This document shows positions 35,890 through 47,236 of a DNA stretch of 64,000 nt, in pieces; position 1 is the first letter of the stretch, and the number at the start of each line of letters is the position of its first letter. Source of the DNA: Thiofaba sp039822285 (GTDB lineage: Bacteria > Pseudomonadota > Gammaproteobacteria > Halothiobacillales > Halothiobacillaceae); contig NZ_JBAJEY010000003.1 of NCBI RefSeq assembly GCF_039822285.1, forward strand, positions 172,442-236,441. Reading direction: 5' to 3'. Made by a program: the position numbers and the translations under genes. The notes beneath the pieces were generated by a model, which saw nothing but the letters and a program-made list of their open reading frames with translations, was not told the DNA's origin and did not search any database.

Positions 35890-38349
35890 TCAGTGAGGCA
35901 GGGGAGCCTCCCCCTTGCGCGCACGCCCCCGGCGCCCAGTCGTCCCCTCCGCGACGACCGGCGGCACCATGCCTTCGTCCCGCGGGCGCGGCTTCTCGGC
36001 GAGGGCGATATCCAGCACTTGGTCGACCCATTTGACCGGGCGAATGTCCAGCTTCGCCTGGACGTTCTTCGGGATCTCGACCAGGTCCTTGCGGTTCTCC
36101 TCCGGGATGATGACCGTGCGGATGCCGCCACGGTGGGCCGCGAGCAGCTTCTCCTTCACTCCGCCGATCGGCAGGACCTCACCGCGCAGGGTGATCTCGC
36201 CGGTCATCGCCACGTCGGCACGCACCGGGATGCCGGTCAGGGCGGAGACCAGCGCGGTGCACATGGCGATGCCCGCACTCGGGCCGTCCTTGGGCGTGGC
36301 GCCCTCCGGCACGTGGATGTGGATGTCCTTCTTCTCGTGGAAGTCGGGTTCGAGCCCGAGCTGCTCAGCACGCGCGCGCACCACGGTCATCGCCGCCTGA
36401 ATGGACTCCTGCATCACCTCCCCAAGCTGGCCGGTGTAGGTCAGCTTGCCCTTGCCGGGCACCACGGCAGTCTCGATGGTCAAAAGGTCGCCCCCCACCT
36501 CGGTCCAGGCCAAGCCATTGACCTGGCCGACCTGGTTCTGCTCCTGCGCCTTCTCGAAGCTGAAGCGGCGCACGCCGAGGTACTTGTCGAGGTTCTTCGG
36601 CGTGACCTTGATGGCCCCCTTCGCCTTGGCCTTGCTGCCCGCCATGAGGATCTCCTTGACCACCTTGCGGCAGATCTTGGAGATCTCGCGCTCGAGGTTG
36701 CGCACCCCCGCCTCGCGGGTGTAATAGCGCACGATGTCGCGCAGGGCATCCTCGCTGAGGGTGAGCTCGCCCTCGGCCAGGCCGTTGTTCTTCATCTGCT
36801 TGGGCACGAGGTAACGCTGGGCGATGTTGACCTTCTCATCCTCGGTGTAACCGGCCAGGCGGATCACCTCCATCCTATCGAGCAGGGGCCCTGGGATGTT
36901 CAGGCTGTTCGCGGTGGCGATGAACATGACCTCGGAGAGGTCAATGTCGACCTCCATGTAGTGGTCGCCGAAGGTGCTGTTCTGCTCGGGATCGAGCACC
37001 TCGAGCATGGCCGAGGCCGGGTCGCCACGGAAGTCGTGCGCCATCTTGTCGATCTCGTCCAGCAGGATCAGTGGGTTCTTGCTGCCCACCTTGGCCAGGG
37101 TCTGCACGATCTTGCCCGGCATGGAGCCGATGTAGGTGCGTCGGTGTCCGCGGATTTCCGCCTCATCGCGCACACCGCCCAGGGCGATGCGGGCGAACTT
37201 GCGGTTGGTGGCCTTGGCGATCGACTGGCCGAGCGAGGTCTTGCCCACCCCCGGCGGGCCGACCAGGCAGAGGATCGGGCCCTTGAGCGCCTTCACCCGC
37301 TGCTGCACGGCGAGGTACTCGAGGATGCGTTCCTTGACCTTCTCCAGGCCGTAGTGGTCAGCCTCCAGCACCTGCTCGGCGAGGCTGATGTCGTTGCGCA
37401 CCTTGTTGCGCTTCTTCCACGGCACCTGCAGCAGCCAGTCGAGGTAATTGCGCACCACCGTCGCCTCGGCCGACATGGGCGACATCATCTTCAGCTTGTT
37501 CAGCTCGGCGCGGGCCTTGTCACGCGCCTCTTTCGGCATGCCGGATTTCTCGATCCGGCGCTCGAGCTCCTCGAGTTCGCTCGGTCCCTCCTCCATCTCA
37601 CCCAGTTCCTTCTGGATCGCTTTCATCTGCTCGTTGAGGTAGTACTCGCGCTGGCTCTTCTCCATCTGCTGTTTGACCCGGCCGCGGATACGCTTCTCCA
37701 CCTGCAGAAGGTCGACCTCGGCCTCGATCAGGGCCATGAGGTGCTCCATGCGCTCGGCGATGCCGGTCATCTCCAGGATGCGCTGCTTCTCGTCGAGGCG
37801 CAGGGGCATGTGGGCGGCGATGGTGTCGGCCAGGCGCGAGGGGTCGTCGATGCCGGCCAGCGAGGTGAGGATCTCGGGCGGAATCTTCTTGTTGAGCTTG
37901 ACGTAGTTCTCGAACTGGCCGAGCAGGGTGCGCATGTGCACCTCGAGCTCGCGCTCGTCCTCAATCACCTGCTCAGGCAGGGGCATGATCTGCGCGGTGA
38001 AGTAGGTCTCCAGCGCGTACAGCTGCTCCACGCGCACGCGCTCGCCCCCCTCGACCAGCACCTTGACGGTGCCATCGGGCAACTTCAGCAGCTGCAGGAT
38101 CTGCGCCAGGGTGCCGATGGCGTGCAGTTCGTCGCGCCCTGGCTCGTCCACGTCGGCGCTCTTCTGCGCCACCAGCAGGATCTGCTTGTTGGCCTGCACG
38201 GCAGCCTCAAGGGCGGCAATGGACTTCTCCCGGCCGACGAACAGCGGGATAACCATGTGCGGATAGACCACCACGTCGCGCAGCGGCAGCACCGGCACGA
38301 CGCGCGGCTGACCTTCGATGATCTCGGATTGGATTTCAGTGTGCGGCAT
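35890..38349 (-). CDS. lon: ATP-dependent protease Lon (LonA)
   Basis: An 819-residue LonA: N-terminal LAN domain (VPVLPLRDVVVYPHMVIPLF), coiled middle, AAA+ module (Walker A GPPGVGKTSLGQSIA, Walker B LILLDEIDKM) and C-terminal Ser-Lys protease with DGPSAGIAMCTAL. It degrades misfolded and regulatory proteins in the cytosol. The ATG at 38349 has GAGG five bases upstream; the seven residues before it in the open frame are unlikely to be used. It lies between clpX and hupB. Confidence 0.97.
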   Translation of the reverse strand: MPHTEIQSEIIEGQPRVVPVLPLRDVVVYPHMVIPLFVGREKSIAALEAAVQANKQILLVAQKSADVDEPGRDELHAIGTLAQILQLLKLPDGTVKVLVEGGERVRVEQLYALETYFTAQIMPLPEQVIEDERELEVHMRTLLGQFENYVKLNKKIPPEILTSLAGIDDPSRLADTIAAHMPLRLDEKQRILEMTGIAERMEHLMALIEAEVDLLQVEKRIRGRVKQQMEKSQREYYLNEQMKAIQKELGEMEEGPSELEELERRIEKSGMPKEARDKARAELNKLKMMSPMSAEATVVRNYLDWLLQVPWKKRNKVRNDISLAEQVLEADHYGLEKVKERILEYLAVQQRVKALKGPILCLVGPPGVGKTSLGQSIAKATNRKFARIALGGVRDEAEIRGHRRTYIGSMPGKIVQTLAKVGSKNPLILLDEIDKMAHDFRGDPASAMLEVLDPEQNSTFGDHYMEVDIDLSEVMFIATANSLNIPGPLLDRMEVIRLAGYTEDEKVNIAQRYLVPKQMKNNGLAEGELTLSEDALRDIVRYYTREAGVRNLEREISKICRKVVKEILMAGSKAKAKGAIKVTPKNLDKYLGVRRFSFEKAQEQNQVGQVNGLAWTEVGGDLLTIETAVVPGKGKLTYTGQLGEVMQESIQAAMTVVRARAEQLGLEPDFHEKKDIHIHVPEGATPKDGPSAGIAMCTALVSALTGIPVRADVAMTGEITLRGEVLPIGGVKEKLLAAHRGGIRTVIIPEENRKDLVEIPKNVQAKLDIRPVKWVDQVLDIALAEKPRPRDEGMVPPVVAEGTTGRRGRARKGEAPLPH

Positions 38350-38459
38350 AGTGTCCTCAACGCGGCTCAAGGCCGCTTCATGGTTCAGGACTTAAGGGCA
38401 GGCAGGCCCATTTGCAAGACCCGCCCCACACCATCCTGCATGCTGCGGGGCGGACGGAC

Positions 38460-39737
<1,278 letters not shown>

Positions 39738-39842
39738 CAAGCCAATCTCAGACAGTCATACAAAAACAACCTTGCCCGGTTTGGGCAGGGCATGCAAGCC
39801 TTCAAGGGCTAGGGAAAGGCGGTAATACCCATCCCGGCCTTC

Positions 39843-39898
39843 GCAGGAGCGGCGGCCTCGCCGCGATGATTCCCATCGGCCCGGGGCGGGCCTCCTAC
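39843..39898. repeat. GTAGGAG...CTCCTAC palindromic intergenic repeat, copy 4
   Basis: Reads GCAGGAGCGGCGGCCTCGCC, then CATCGGCCCGGGGCGGGCCT and CCTAC. It lies between clpP and clpX; the rest of 39738-39975 holds nothing else I recognise. Confidence 0.75.
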
Positions 39899-39975
39899 CC
39901 CACCCAAGCTGCACTCGGGGGGGATTGCTCTGCGGCAACACCAAGGCGGATCAAGCCTTCCCGAGGTTATGCCTT

Positions 39976-40602
39976 TCAGCGCTTCTCCAGCACCTTGTCC
40001 ACTAGCCCGTAGGCGGCGGCCTGCTGGGCGTCCATGAAGTTGTCGCGGTCGGTGTCCTGCTCGACACGCTCGACCGGCTGGCCGGTGTGGAAGGCCAACA
40101 GTTCGTTCATGCGCTGGCGGGTCTTGATGATCTCCTCGGCGTGGATCTTGATGTCCGAGGCCTGACCGCGGAACCCGCCCAGCGGCTGGTGGATCATCAC
40201 GCGTGCGTTCGGCAGGCAGTAACGCTTGCCTGGCGCACCGCCGGCGAGCAGGAAGGCGCCCATGCTGGCCGCCTGACCGATACACAGGGTGCTGACGTCC
40301 GGCTTGATGAACTGCATGGTGTCGTAGATCGCCATGCCGGAGGTGATCACGCCGCCCGGCGAGTTGATGTACAGGTGGATGTCCTTGTCCGGGTTTTCCG
40401 ACTCGAGGAACAACAGCTGGGCCACCACCAGGTTGGCCATGTGGTCTTCGATCTCGCCCACGATGAAGATCACCCGCTCCTTGAGCAGGCGCGAATAGAT
40501 GTCATAGGCACGCTCGCCCCGGGCACTCTGCTCAACCACCATCGGCACAAGGCCGAGCATCTGCGGGTCCGGGTTCTGGGCGGCATAGGGGGGGAGGATC
40601 AT
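39976..40602 (-). CDS. clpP: ATP-dependent Clp protease proteolytic subunit ClpP
   Basis: A 208-residue serine protease forming the tetradecameric chamber of ClpXP/ClpAP. The catalytic Ser lies in GQAASMGAFLL, His in RVMIHQPLGG, and Asp in EQDTDRDNFM. The N-terminus likely loses a short propeptide (MILPPYAAQNP). The start at 40602 gives the family length; the 23 residues before it in the open frame are not expected. It is followed by clpX and lon. Confidence 0.97.
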   Translation of the reverse strand: MILPPYAAQNPDPQMLGLVPMVVEQSARGERAYDIYSRLLKERVIFIVGEIEDHMANLVVAQLLFLESENPDKDIHLYINSPGGVITSGMAIYDTMQFIKPDVSTLCIGQAASMGAFLLAGGAPGKRYCLPNARVMIHQPLGGFRGQASDIKIHAEEIIKTRQRMNELLAFHTGQPVERVEQDTDRDNFMDAQQAAAYGLVDKVLEKR

Positions 40603-40685
40603 CGGATGGTTCTCTGTGTGCGTGTTGACGGAATGGGGGCCGCACGGCCCGTTTTCAACGCAGTGTGACACAAACCCCAGAAAGC

Positions 40686-40711
40686 AACGAGGCGGCCGGA
40701 GCCGCCTCGTT
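40686..40711 (-). terminator. intrinsic terminator of tig
   Basis: An 11-bp stem AACGAGGCGGC/GCCGCCTCGTT with a four-base loop, followed on the minus strand by GCTTTCTG. It starts 15 bases after the tig stop, ahead of clpP. Confidence 0.65.
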
Positions 40712-40726
40712 CGTTCACCGGGCCGT

Positions 40727-42019
40727 TCAGGACGCCGGTTTGACGACCTCGTCGAAGCTCATCGGCTTATCGGTCACCTTGGCCTTGGCGAGCACGTGCT
40801 CGACGACCAGATCTTCGGCAGCCAGGGCTTCGAGGTTCTGCATCAGCTCGGGGTGGCTCTTGTAGTACACCTTGACCTCGGCCGGGTCCTCGTAGCTTGC
40901 CGCGATGTCGTCCAGCAGGGCGTCCACGCGGGCGGCATCGACCGTGAGCTTCTCGCTCTTGACCAGCTCGGCCACCAGCAGGCCCAGCTTGACCCGACGC
41001 TCGGCCTCGGGCTTGAAGATGTCGAGCGGCAGCTGGTCAGCCTTGGCGCCACGCATCTGCTGGCTGAACTGCTGACGCACACGCTGCGCCTCCTCCTCGA
41101 CCAGGGCCTGGGGCAGCGGAACCTCGTTGGCCGCCAGCAGACCGTCCATCACCTGCTGCTTGACACGGCGCTTGATGGACTGGGCCAGCTCGCGCTCCAT
41201 GTTCTTGCGCACCTCACCGCGCAGCGCCTCGACCCCGCCCTCCTTCACGCCAAAGGCGGCGCAGAAGGCGTCGTCGATCTCGGGCAGCACGGGTTCGGCC
41301 ACGCTCTTGACGGTGACGTCGAAGTTGGCCTTCTTGCCGGCCAGATGCTCGGCGTGATAGTCCTCAGGGAAGGTCACCTCGATGGTCTTGGACTCGCCGG
41401 CCTTCATGCCGACGATCGGACCCTCGAAGTCCTTCAGCAGCATGCCCTTGCCCAGCTCGACCGGCATGTCCTGGGCGGAGCCGCCATCGAACGGCTCGCC
41501 GTCGATGCTGCCCTTGAAGTCCACGATCACGCGGTCACCCTCGGCCGCGGCACGCTCGACGGTGTTGTAGGTGACGCGTTGCTTGCGCAGGTTCTCGATC
41601 ATCGCATCGATCTCGGCCTCGCCGATCTCCGCCTTGGGGCGCTCGATGGCGATCGCGGACAGGTCGGCCAGGGTGATCTCCGGATAGACCTCGATCTCGG
41701 CCACATAACGCAGGCCTTCGCCAGCGATCATGTCGACCTCGGTGATGCGCGGGCCGCCGGCCGGGCGCAGCTTCTGCTCGGTCACGGCACTCACGTAGGT
41801 GCGCTGGATCAGGTCACCCACCACTTCGTCACGCGCCTGCTCGCCGTAACGCTGGCGCACAACCGGCAGCGGGGCCTTGCCCGGGCGGAAGCCATCCATG
41901 CGCACACGGCGGGCGAGATCCTTCAGGCGCTGTTCGACCGCCTCATCCACCTGGGCGGCGGGTACCTGGACCGACAGGCGGCGCAGCAGGCCCTCGGCGG
42001 TTTCCAACGTCACTTGCAT
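40727..42019 (-). CDS. tig: trigger factor
   Basis: About 430 residues of the ribosome-bound chaperone: N-terminal ribosome-binding domain with the signature GFRPGKAPLPVVRQRYG, a middle FKBP-type PPIase domain (GDRVIVDFKGSIDGEPFDGG) and a helical C-terminal substrate-binding domain. The length is near E. coli (432). The ATG at 42019 has GAGGTG six bases upstream; a GTG at 42028 is an alternative. It is first in the tig-clpP-clpX-lon order shared across gammaproteobacteria. Confidence 0.97.
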   Translation of the reverse strand: MQVTLETAEGLLRRLSVQVPAAQVDEAVEQRLKDLARRVRMDGFRPGKAPLPVVRQRYGEQARDEVVGDLIQRTYVSAVTEQKLRPAGGPRITEVDMIAGEGLRYVAEIEVYPEITLADLSAIAIERPKAEIGEAEIDAMIENLRKQRVTYNTVERAAAEGDRVIVDFKGSIDGEPFDGGSAQDMPVELGKGMLLKDFEGPIVGMKAGESKTIEVTFPEDYHAEHLAGKKANFDVTVKSVAEPVLPEIDDAFCAAFGVKEGGVEALRGEVRKNMERELAQSIKRRVKQQVMDGLLAANEVPLPQALVEEEAQRVRQQFSQQMRGAKADQLPLDIFKPEAERRVKLGLLVAELVKSEKLTVDAARVDALLDDIAASYEDPAEVKVYYKSHPELMQNLEALAAEDLVVEHVLAKAKVTDKPMSFDEVVKPAS

Positions 42020-42308
42020 GTCGTACACCTCAATAATCAGACAAATTCTTCAGGGTTCATTCGATCAGTGCGCCCGGAAGGCAAGCCGCCCTTCGTGCGC
42101 ATGAAAATCCTTGCTATGCGGAAAGGCCGGGGCCGAGCCCCCTTGCGACGCGGGCACCCAGACCGCCCAGACTGACAAAAAAGCCAGAAATTACAACGAG
42201 TTCCGCAATAAACACCGGCTTTCCCGAGCTAACACGGAAAAGTGGCAGGGGCGAATGATACATGAAGCGGTTGGAGAGGGGTATTTGACGGCCCGCGCCG
42301 GGCCTGCC
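42020..42308. other. intergenic region between tig and the DUF3135 gene
   Basis: It must carry the tig promoter, but no clear -35/-10 pair stands out. On the minus strand, AAAGCC (about 42220) and GGCTTTTTT (about 42180) could form a long-looped terminator for the DUF3135 gene. A small GGCCCG/CGGGCC hairpin lies at 42290-42304. Confidence 0.35.
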
Positions 42309-42635
42309 TCAGTCGCGCCGCCTGAAAGGGATCACGTGCCCGGGCTTGCCCGTCCGGCAGGAAGGAAGGCGCCCGTTGAGGACGGGGACGAACTCGTCGT
42401 AGAACATCCGCAGCATCATCCGCGAGATCCGGATGCATGCCCCGAGCGGATTGCCGGACAGGCGCCTCTGGGCATCCACCTGGAATTGCAGGCCCCGCAA
42501 GCGCTGCTGGACCCGGGGGGAGCTGGAGCGAATGAGCCGCTCGATGACCTGCGCGCGACGCCGCTCGAAGGCCTCAGGATCGCTCCTGGCGAGCCGCGCC
42601 CAGTCATCGAAATCGAACCTGGTGAGACCACCCAT
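42309..42635 (-). CDS. DUF3135 family protein
   Basis: A 108-residue protein, mostly helical and strongly basic. It has FDFDDWARLARSDPEAFERR at the N-terminus, then the family core RLRGLQFQVDAQRRLSGNPL and ACIRISRMM. No function is known for the family, which occurs in gammaproteobacteria. The start at 42635 has AGGAGG six bases upstream; the long open frame upstream runs back through the tRNA gene and is not coding. It may share a transcript with tRNA-Leu, which lies 164 bases upstream on the same strand. Confidence 0.85.
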   Translation of the reverse strand: MGGLTRFDFDDWARLARSDPEAFERRRAQVIERLIRSSSPRVQQRLRGLQFQVDAQRRLSGNPLGACIRISRMMLRMFYDEFVPVLNGRLPSCRTGKPGHVIPFRRRD

Positions 42636-42799
42636 GCTCGTCCTCCTGGGGGCGCTTCCCCGTGAACGGACCAAGGAGCATCTTTGAGATAGTCCTGAAC
42701 ATAGACCATCCACGCGAACATGCCACGCGCGCGGCAATGCGGCAAGGAGGACTGGAAAAGGGGATTCGGGTGAGGCCCGGCGGAGGCCGGCTGGTTCGG

Positions 42800-42887
<88 letters not shown>

Positions 42888-43033
42888 GCTGGATGACATG
42901 CGTGGGCATCGCATGTACAGCGGGGGCGTCAATGTACCACATCCCCCGACCATGGACACCCGAAGCAGCGGACAATTGACCCGCATGCAGCTAAATGACA
43001 GGGTAGAGACGATTTCAGTCCAAGGATGCAAGC

Positions 43034-45448
43034 ATGCCCGAGCGACTCACGGCCGACGCCCTCTATCAGCCGGCAGATTTTGGCGACCTCGCCTTCGCCA
43101 GCACCGACGAGCTGCAGGATTTCGAAGGGCTGCTCGGTCAGCCACGCGCGGTCCAGGCGATCGAGGTGGCCTTTGGCGTGCGCCAACCGGGCTTCAACCT
43201 GTATGCCATGGGCCGTGGAGGCTTGGGCAAGCACAGTGCCCTGCGCGGCACCATGCTCGAGAAGGCCGCCGAAGCCCCGCCGGCGCGCGACTGGTGCTAT
43301 GTCCAGGACTTCGATGACCCCCAGCGTCCGCGTGCCCTGTCCCTGCCGGCTGGCATGGCCATCCGCCTGCGCGCCGACCTCGACCAGCTGATCCAGGACC
43401 TGCTCACCGTGGTCCCACGCAGCTTCGCCTCGGGCGAATACCCGCAGGAGAAGCAGCGGATCGAGGAGCGCTTCGAGCAGCGGCGCAAGCTGGCGCTGGT
43501 CAGCCTCGGCGAGGCGGCCGAGCAGGATGGTATCGTCATCCTCGACACGCCCACCGGCTACACCCTCGCCCCGCTGGCGGACGGCAAGCCGATGCCGCAG
43601 GAGGTCTTCAACCAGCTGCCGGAGGACGAAAAGAAGCGCCTCGACGCGTTGCTCGAGAAGCACCGCAAGGCCCTGCTGAGCCTGCTGCGGGAGGACGTGC
43701 CGATCTGGTACAAGGAGACCCTCGAGCAGCTGCGTACCCTCAAGGAGAAGACCATCGGCGCGACCATCGAGCGCCTGGTCGCCGACATCCGCGCCCACTA
43801 CGGCGAAGTGCCCGACGTCGTGGCGCATCTCGAGGCCCTGCAGCAGGACGCCATCGCCAACATGGGCGACATCCTCGGCGCCGAGGACGGACCGGACGAG
43901 GATGCGCTGGAGCGTTACCGCGTCAACGTGCTGGTGAGCAACGACCCGCACGGCGGAGCACCGCTGATCGAGGAGCTCAACCCCAGCCACGTCAACCTGA
44001 TCGGCCGCATCGAGCACATCGTGCACATGGGCACGCTGGTCACCAACTTCACCCTCATCCGGCCTGGGGCCCTGCACCGCGCCAATGGCGGCTACCTGCT
44101 GCTCGACGCGCACAAGGTGCTGACCTCGCCCTACGCCTGGGAGGGGCTCAAATCCGCCCTGCAGGCGCGCGAGATCCGTATCCAGTCACTCGAGCAGGCC
44201 CTGGGACTCGTCAGCACGGTCAGCCTCGAGCCCGTGCCCATTCCGCTCGACGTGAAGGTGATCCTGGTCGGCGAACCGCTGCTCTACTACCTGCTGAGCG
44301 AGTACGACCCCGAATTTCCCGCCCTGTTCAAGCTCAACGCCGATTTTGCCGACGACTTCGAGCGCACGCCGGAAAACACCGCGCTGTATGCCCGCCTGAT
44401 CGCGACCCTGGTGCGCCGCGAAGGCCTGCGGCCGGTCAGCCGCGACGCCCTCGGCCGGCTGATCGAGCAGGCCAGCCGCGACGCGGGCGATGCCCACCGC
44501 CTGAGCCTGCACATGCGTGGCATCCTCGACCTGTTGCGCGAGGCTCACTTCTACGCCGAAGAGGATGGCACGGCAGCCATCGACCGTGCCCAGGTGGAAC
44601 GCGCCATCGCCGCGCGCATCTTCCGCGCCGACCGCTACCGCGAGGGGGTGCTGCGCGCCATCCGTGAGCATGAGCTGCGCCTGGTGGTTGAAGGGGGGGC
44701 CGTCGGCCAGGTCAACGGCCTCTCGGTGGTCGAACTCGGGGAGACCCTCATCGGCCGTCCCTCACGCATCACCGCCACGGTGCGCCTTGGTGAAGGCGAC
44801 GTGATCGACATCGAACGCGAGGTGGAACTCGGCGGGGCCATCCACTCCAAGGGGGTGATGATCCTCGGCTCCTTCCTCGGCGAGCGCTACGCGCGCACCA
44901 CCCCGCTGTCGATCCGCGCAAGCCTGGCCTTCGAACAATCCTACGGCCCGGTGGAGGGCGACTCCGCCTCGGTGGCGGAACTGTGCGCCCTGCTCTCCGC
45001 CATCGCCCGGATGCCGCTCTCCCAAGCCCTGGCAGTCACCGGCTCGGTCAACCAGCACGGCGAGGTGCAGGCGGTGGGCGGCATCAACGAGAAGATCGAG
45101 GGTTTCTTCGACGCCTGCCAAGTCCTCGGCCCCCGCCCCGAGCAGGGCGTGATCATCCCGCGCAGCAACGTCCATCACCTCATGCTGCGCGCCGACGTGG
45201 TGGCTGCGGTGCGCGAGGGACGCTTTACCATCCATGCCGCGGACACGGTGGACGAGGTGATGGCCCTGCTGTCCGGCCTACCGGCCGGCGAGGCGGACGC
45301 GGCCGGGCACTTCCCGCCGGAGAGCGTCAACGGCCGCATCCAGGCGGGGCTTGCGCAGTTCGTCGACGTGCAGAAGCGCCTCGCACGCGAGATGCACGGC
45401 GAGCCGCCCCCGGGGGATGGGAGCCGGCAGGAAGATAATGATGGCTGA
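43034..45448 (+). CDS. Lon-like ATP-dependent protease (LonB/YcbZ type)
   Basis: An 804-residue COG1067-type protease. The N-terminal part has an altered nucleotide site (MGRGGLGKHSALRG), followed by a long insertion/coiled-coil region, an AAA module with NGGYLLLDAHKVL, and a C-terminal Lon protease domain. The catalytic dyad is Ser644 (VEGDSASVAEL) and Lys687 (GGINEKIEG), with the same 43-residue spacing as in E. coli Lon (679/722). No LAN domain and no membrane segment are seen. Its last bases overlap the moxR start, so it is cotranscribed with the moxR-DUF58-tgpA group. The Walker A lysine is followed by His instead of Thr/Ser, so ATP use may be weak. Confidence 0.9.
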   Translation: MPERLTADALYQPADFGDLAFASTDELQDFEGLLGQPRAVQAIEVAFGVRQPGFNLYAMGRGGLGKHSALRGTMLEKAAEAPPARDWCYVQDFDDPQRPRALSLPAGMAIRLRADLDQLIQDLLTVVPRSFASGEYPQEKQRIEERFEQRRKLALVSLGEAAEQDGIVILDTPTGYTLAPLADGKPMPQEVFNQLPEDEKKRLDALLEKHRKALLSLLREDVPIWYKETLEQLRTLKEKTIGATIERLVADIRAHYGEVPDVVAHLEALQQDAIANMGDILGAEDGPDEDALERYRVNVLVSNDPHGGAPLIEELNPSHVNLIGRIEHIVHMGTLVTNFTLIRPGALHRANGGYLLLDAHKVLTSPYAWEGLKSALQAREIRIQSLEQALGLVSTVSLEPVPIPLDVKVILVGEPLLYYLLSEYDPEFPALFKLNADFADDFERTPENTALYARLIATLVRREGLRPVSRDALGRLIEQASRDAGDAHRLSLHMRGILDLLREAHFYAEEDGTAAIDRAQVERAIAARIFRADRYREGVLRAIREHELRLVVEGGAVGQVNGLSVVELGETLIGRPSRITATVRLGEGDVIDIEREVELGGAIHSKGVMILGSFLGERYARTTPLSIRASLAFEQSYGPVEGDSASVAELCALLSAIARMPLSQALAVTGSVNQHGEVQAVGGINEKIEGFFDACQVLGPRPEQGVIIPRSNVHHLMLRADVVAAVREGRFTIHAADTVDEVMALLSGLPAGEADAAGHFPPESVNGRIQAGLAQFVDVQKRLAREMHGEPPPGDGSRQEDNDG

Positions 45449-46388
45449 GGCCGGCCTGACCCCGCAGCTGCGCGCCCAGCTGGACTGCATCGTCGCCCGC
45501 GTGTCCACCGCCTTGCTCGGCAAGCAGGACCGCATCCGCCTGGCCTTGACCGCCCTGCTCGCAGGCGGCCATGTGCTCCTGGAGGACATCCCCGGGGTGG
45601 GCAAGACCACCCTCGCCAACGCCCTGGCGCACGCCCTCGGCCTGCACGCCCGGCGCGTGCAGTTCACCAGCGACCTGTTGCCCGCCGACCTCATCGGCGC
45701 CTCCATCTTCCAGCCTTCGACGGGTGACTTCCGCTTCCAACCCGGACCGATCTTCACCGAGGTGCTGCTCGCTGACGAGATCAACCGCGCCAGTCCCAAG
45801 GCGCAGAGCGCCCTGCTGGAGGCGATGGAGGAACGCCAGATCAGCGTGGACGGGATCAGTCACCCCCTGCCCGAGCCGTTCTTCGTCATCGCCACCCAGA
45901 ACCCGATCGAGCAGCAGGGCGTCTATCCGCTGCCCGAATCGCAACTCGACCGCTTCCTGCTGCGTCTCTCCCTCGGCTATCCGGAACGCGCGGCGGAGCG
46001 GCAGATGCTCCTGCAGGGCACCACCCGGCCGACCGCGCAGGGCCTCGCCCCCTGCCTGGACAGTGTCAGCCTGCGCCATCTGCGTACCGTGGTGCACACG
46101 GTGCACGTCGGCCCGCTGGTACTCGACCACCTGCTCGACCTGCTCACCGCATCGCGCCTGCCGGGGATATTCGCCCAAGGCCTCTCGCCGCGCGCCGGCC
46201 TCGGCTGGCTTGCGGCCGCGCGCGCCTGGGCCCTGCTGCACGGCCGCATGCACGTCGAGCCGGAGGATGTACGCCAACTTGCCCCGTATGTCACCGGCCA
46301 CCGCCTGCACTTCACCGCCCCCGCCCTGCTGCACGGTGGCCTGACCGCCGCCGGCTGGCTGCTGGAACGGGTATCCTCCCCCGACTGA
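45441..46388 (+). CDS. MoxR-family AAA+ ATPase
   Basis: A 315-residue AAA_3 chaperone-like ATPase: Walker A EDIPGVGKTTLANALA near residue 45, Walker B VLLADEINRASPKAQSALLEAM, sensor VIATQNPIEQQGVYPLPESQ. MoxR proteins assemble or activate partner proteins, usually together with DUF58/VWA proteins. The start at 45441 has AGGAAG six bases upstream; an ATG at 45438 is adjacent. It overlaps the Lon-like gene by eight bases and the DUF58 gene by one base (TGATG). Confidence 0.94.
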   Translation: MAEAGLTPQLRAQLDCIVARVSTALLGKQDRIRLALTALLAGGHVLLEDIPGVGKTTLANALAHALGLHARRVQFTSDLLPADLIGASIFQPSTGDFRFQPGPIFTEVLLADEINRASPKAQSALLEAMEERQISVDGISHPLPEPFFVIATQNPIEQQGVYPLPESQLDRFLLRLSLGYPERAAERQMLLQGTTRPTAQGLAPCLDSVSLRHLRTVVHTVHVGPLVLDHLLDLLTASRLPGIFAQGLSPRAGLGWLAAARAWALLHGRMHVEPEDVRQLAPYVTGHRLHFTAPALLHGGLTAAGWLLERVSSPD

Positions 46389-47236
46389 TGCCTCTCCGCC
46401 TGCGCCTTGAGCCGCTCGCCTGGCCTTTCCTCGGCCTGCTCGCCGTGCTCATCATCGGCTCGGCGCAGTACGCCAGCAACCTCGGCTTTTTCTTCAGCTT
46501 CTGGCTCGCCGCCACCGCTGTCCTCGGCCTGCTCGCCACCCGCCGCCACCTGCTCCGGCTCGAGGTGCGGACCCTGCACGTCGACTCGGGCTTCGAGGAG
46601 GAGCCCCTGCGGCTTACCCTCGAACTTCGGGGCGAGGACGGCACGGTGGTCGAGGCTGCCTTCCGGGAGGACTCCACGGGTGCCGCGATCCCCGCGCCGG
46701 AGGGCGCGAGGCTCGTCCTCGACCTGCCCCCCCGGGGCCGCGGCACACATCTTTCACCACCGCTGCGCCTCATCATGCGCGACCCGCTCGGCCTGGTGCG
46801 GCTGGAACGCGACCAGCCGCTTGGACGGCGCTACTGGGTCTACCCGACGCCCAGCGGGGATCGCCCCCTACCGCCCCCTGCGGGGCATGACAACCGTGGC
46901 GGACAGGACGATTTCACCGGCCTGAAGGCCTACCAGCCCGGGGACAGCCCCGCGCGCATCCACTGGCGCGCGCTGGCACGCGGCGGTGAGTTGCAGACTA
47001 AGCAGTTCGGCGGCGAGTCACGGCCGCACGGCCCGAGGGTGCTGGACGAGGAGCGGCTCAGCGATCTTCCGCGCGAGGCCCGCCTGCGCCAGCTCGCCGC
47101 CTGGGTGCTGGCCTGCGAGGCGGCCGGCGAGCCCTACGCCCTGCGCCTTGGGCACAGCGCCCCCCTCCCCCGCGGTCTGGGTGCGGAGCACCGCACGCGG
47201 GCGCTGCGCCTCTTGGCGGAGGCCCCTCCGGCATGA
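46388..47236 (+). CDS. DUF58 membrane protein
   Basis: A 282-residue protein with two N-terminal membrane helices (residues about 12-50), a beta-rich middle and the DUF58 signature DFTGLKAYQPGDSPARIHWR. It is the partner of MoxR and of the transglutaminase-like protein that follows, an arrangement also seen in P. aeruginosa (PA2873-PA2875). The molecular role is unknown. It is a tight operon member: one-base overlap upstream, four-base overlap downstream. Confidence 0.9.
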   Translation: MPLRLRLEPLAWPFLGLLAVLIIGSAQYASNLGFFFSFWLAATAVLGLLATRRHLLRLEVRTLHVDSGFEEEPLRLTLELRGEDGTVVEAAFREDSTGAAIPAPEGARLVLDLPPRGRGTHLSPPLRLIMRDPLGLVRLERDQPLGRRYWVYPTPSGDRPLPPPAGHDNRGGQDDFTGLKAYQPGDSPARIHWRALARGGELQTKQFGGESRPHGPRVLDEERLSDLPREARLRQLAAWVLACEAAGEPYALRLGHSAPLPRGLGAEHRTRALRLLAEAPPA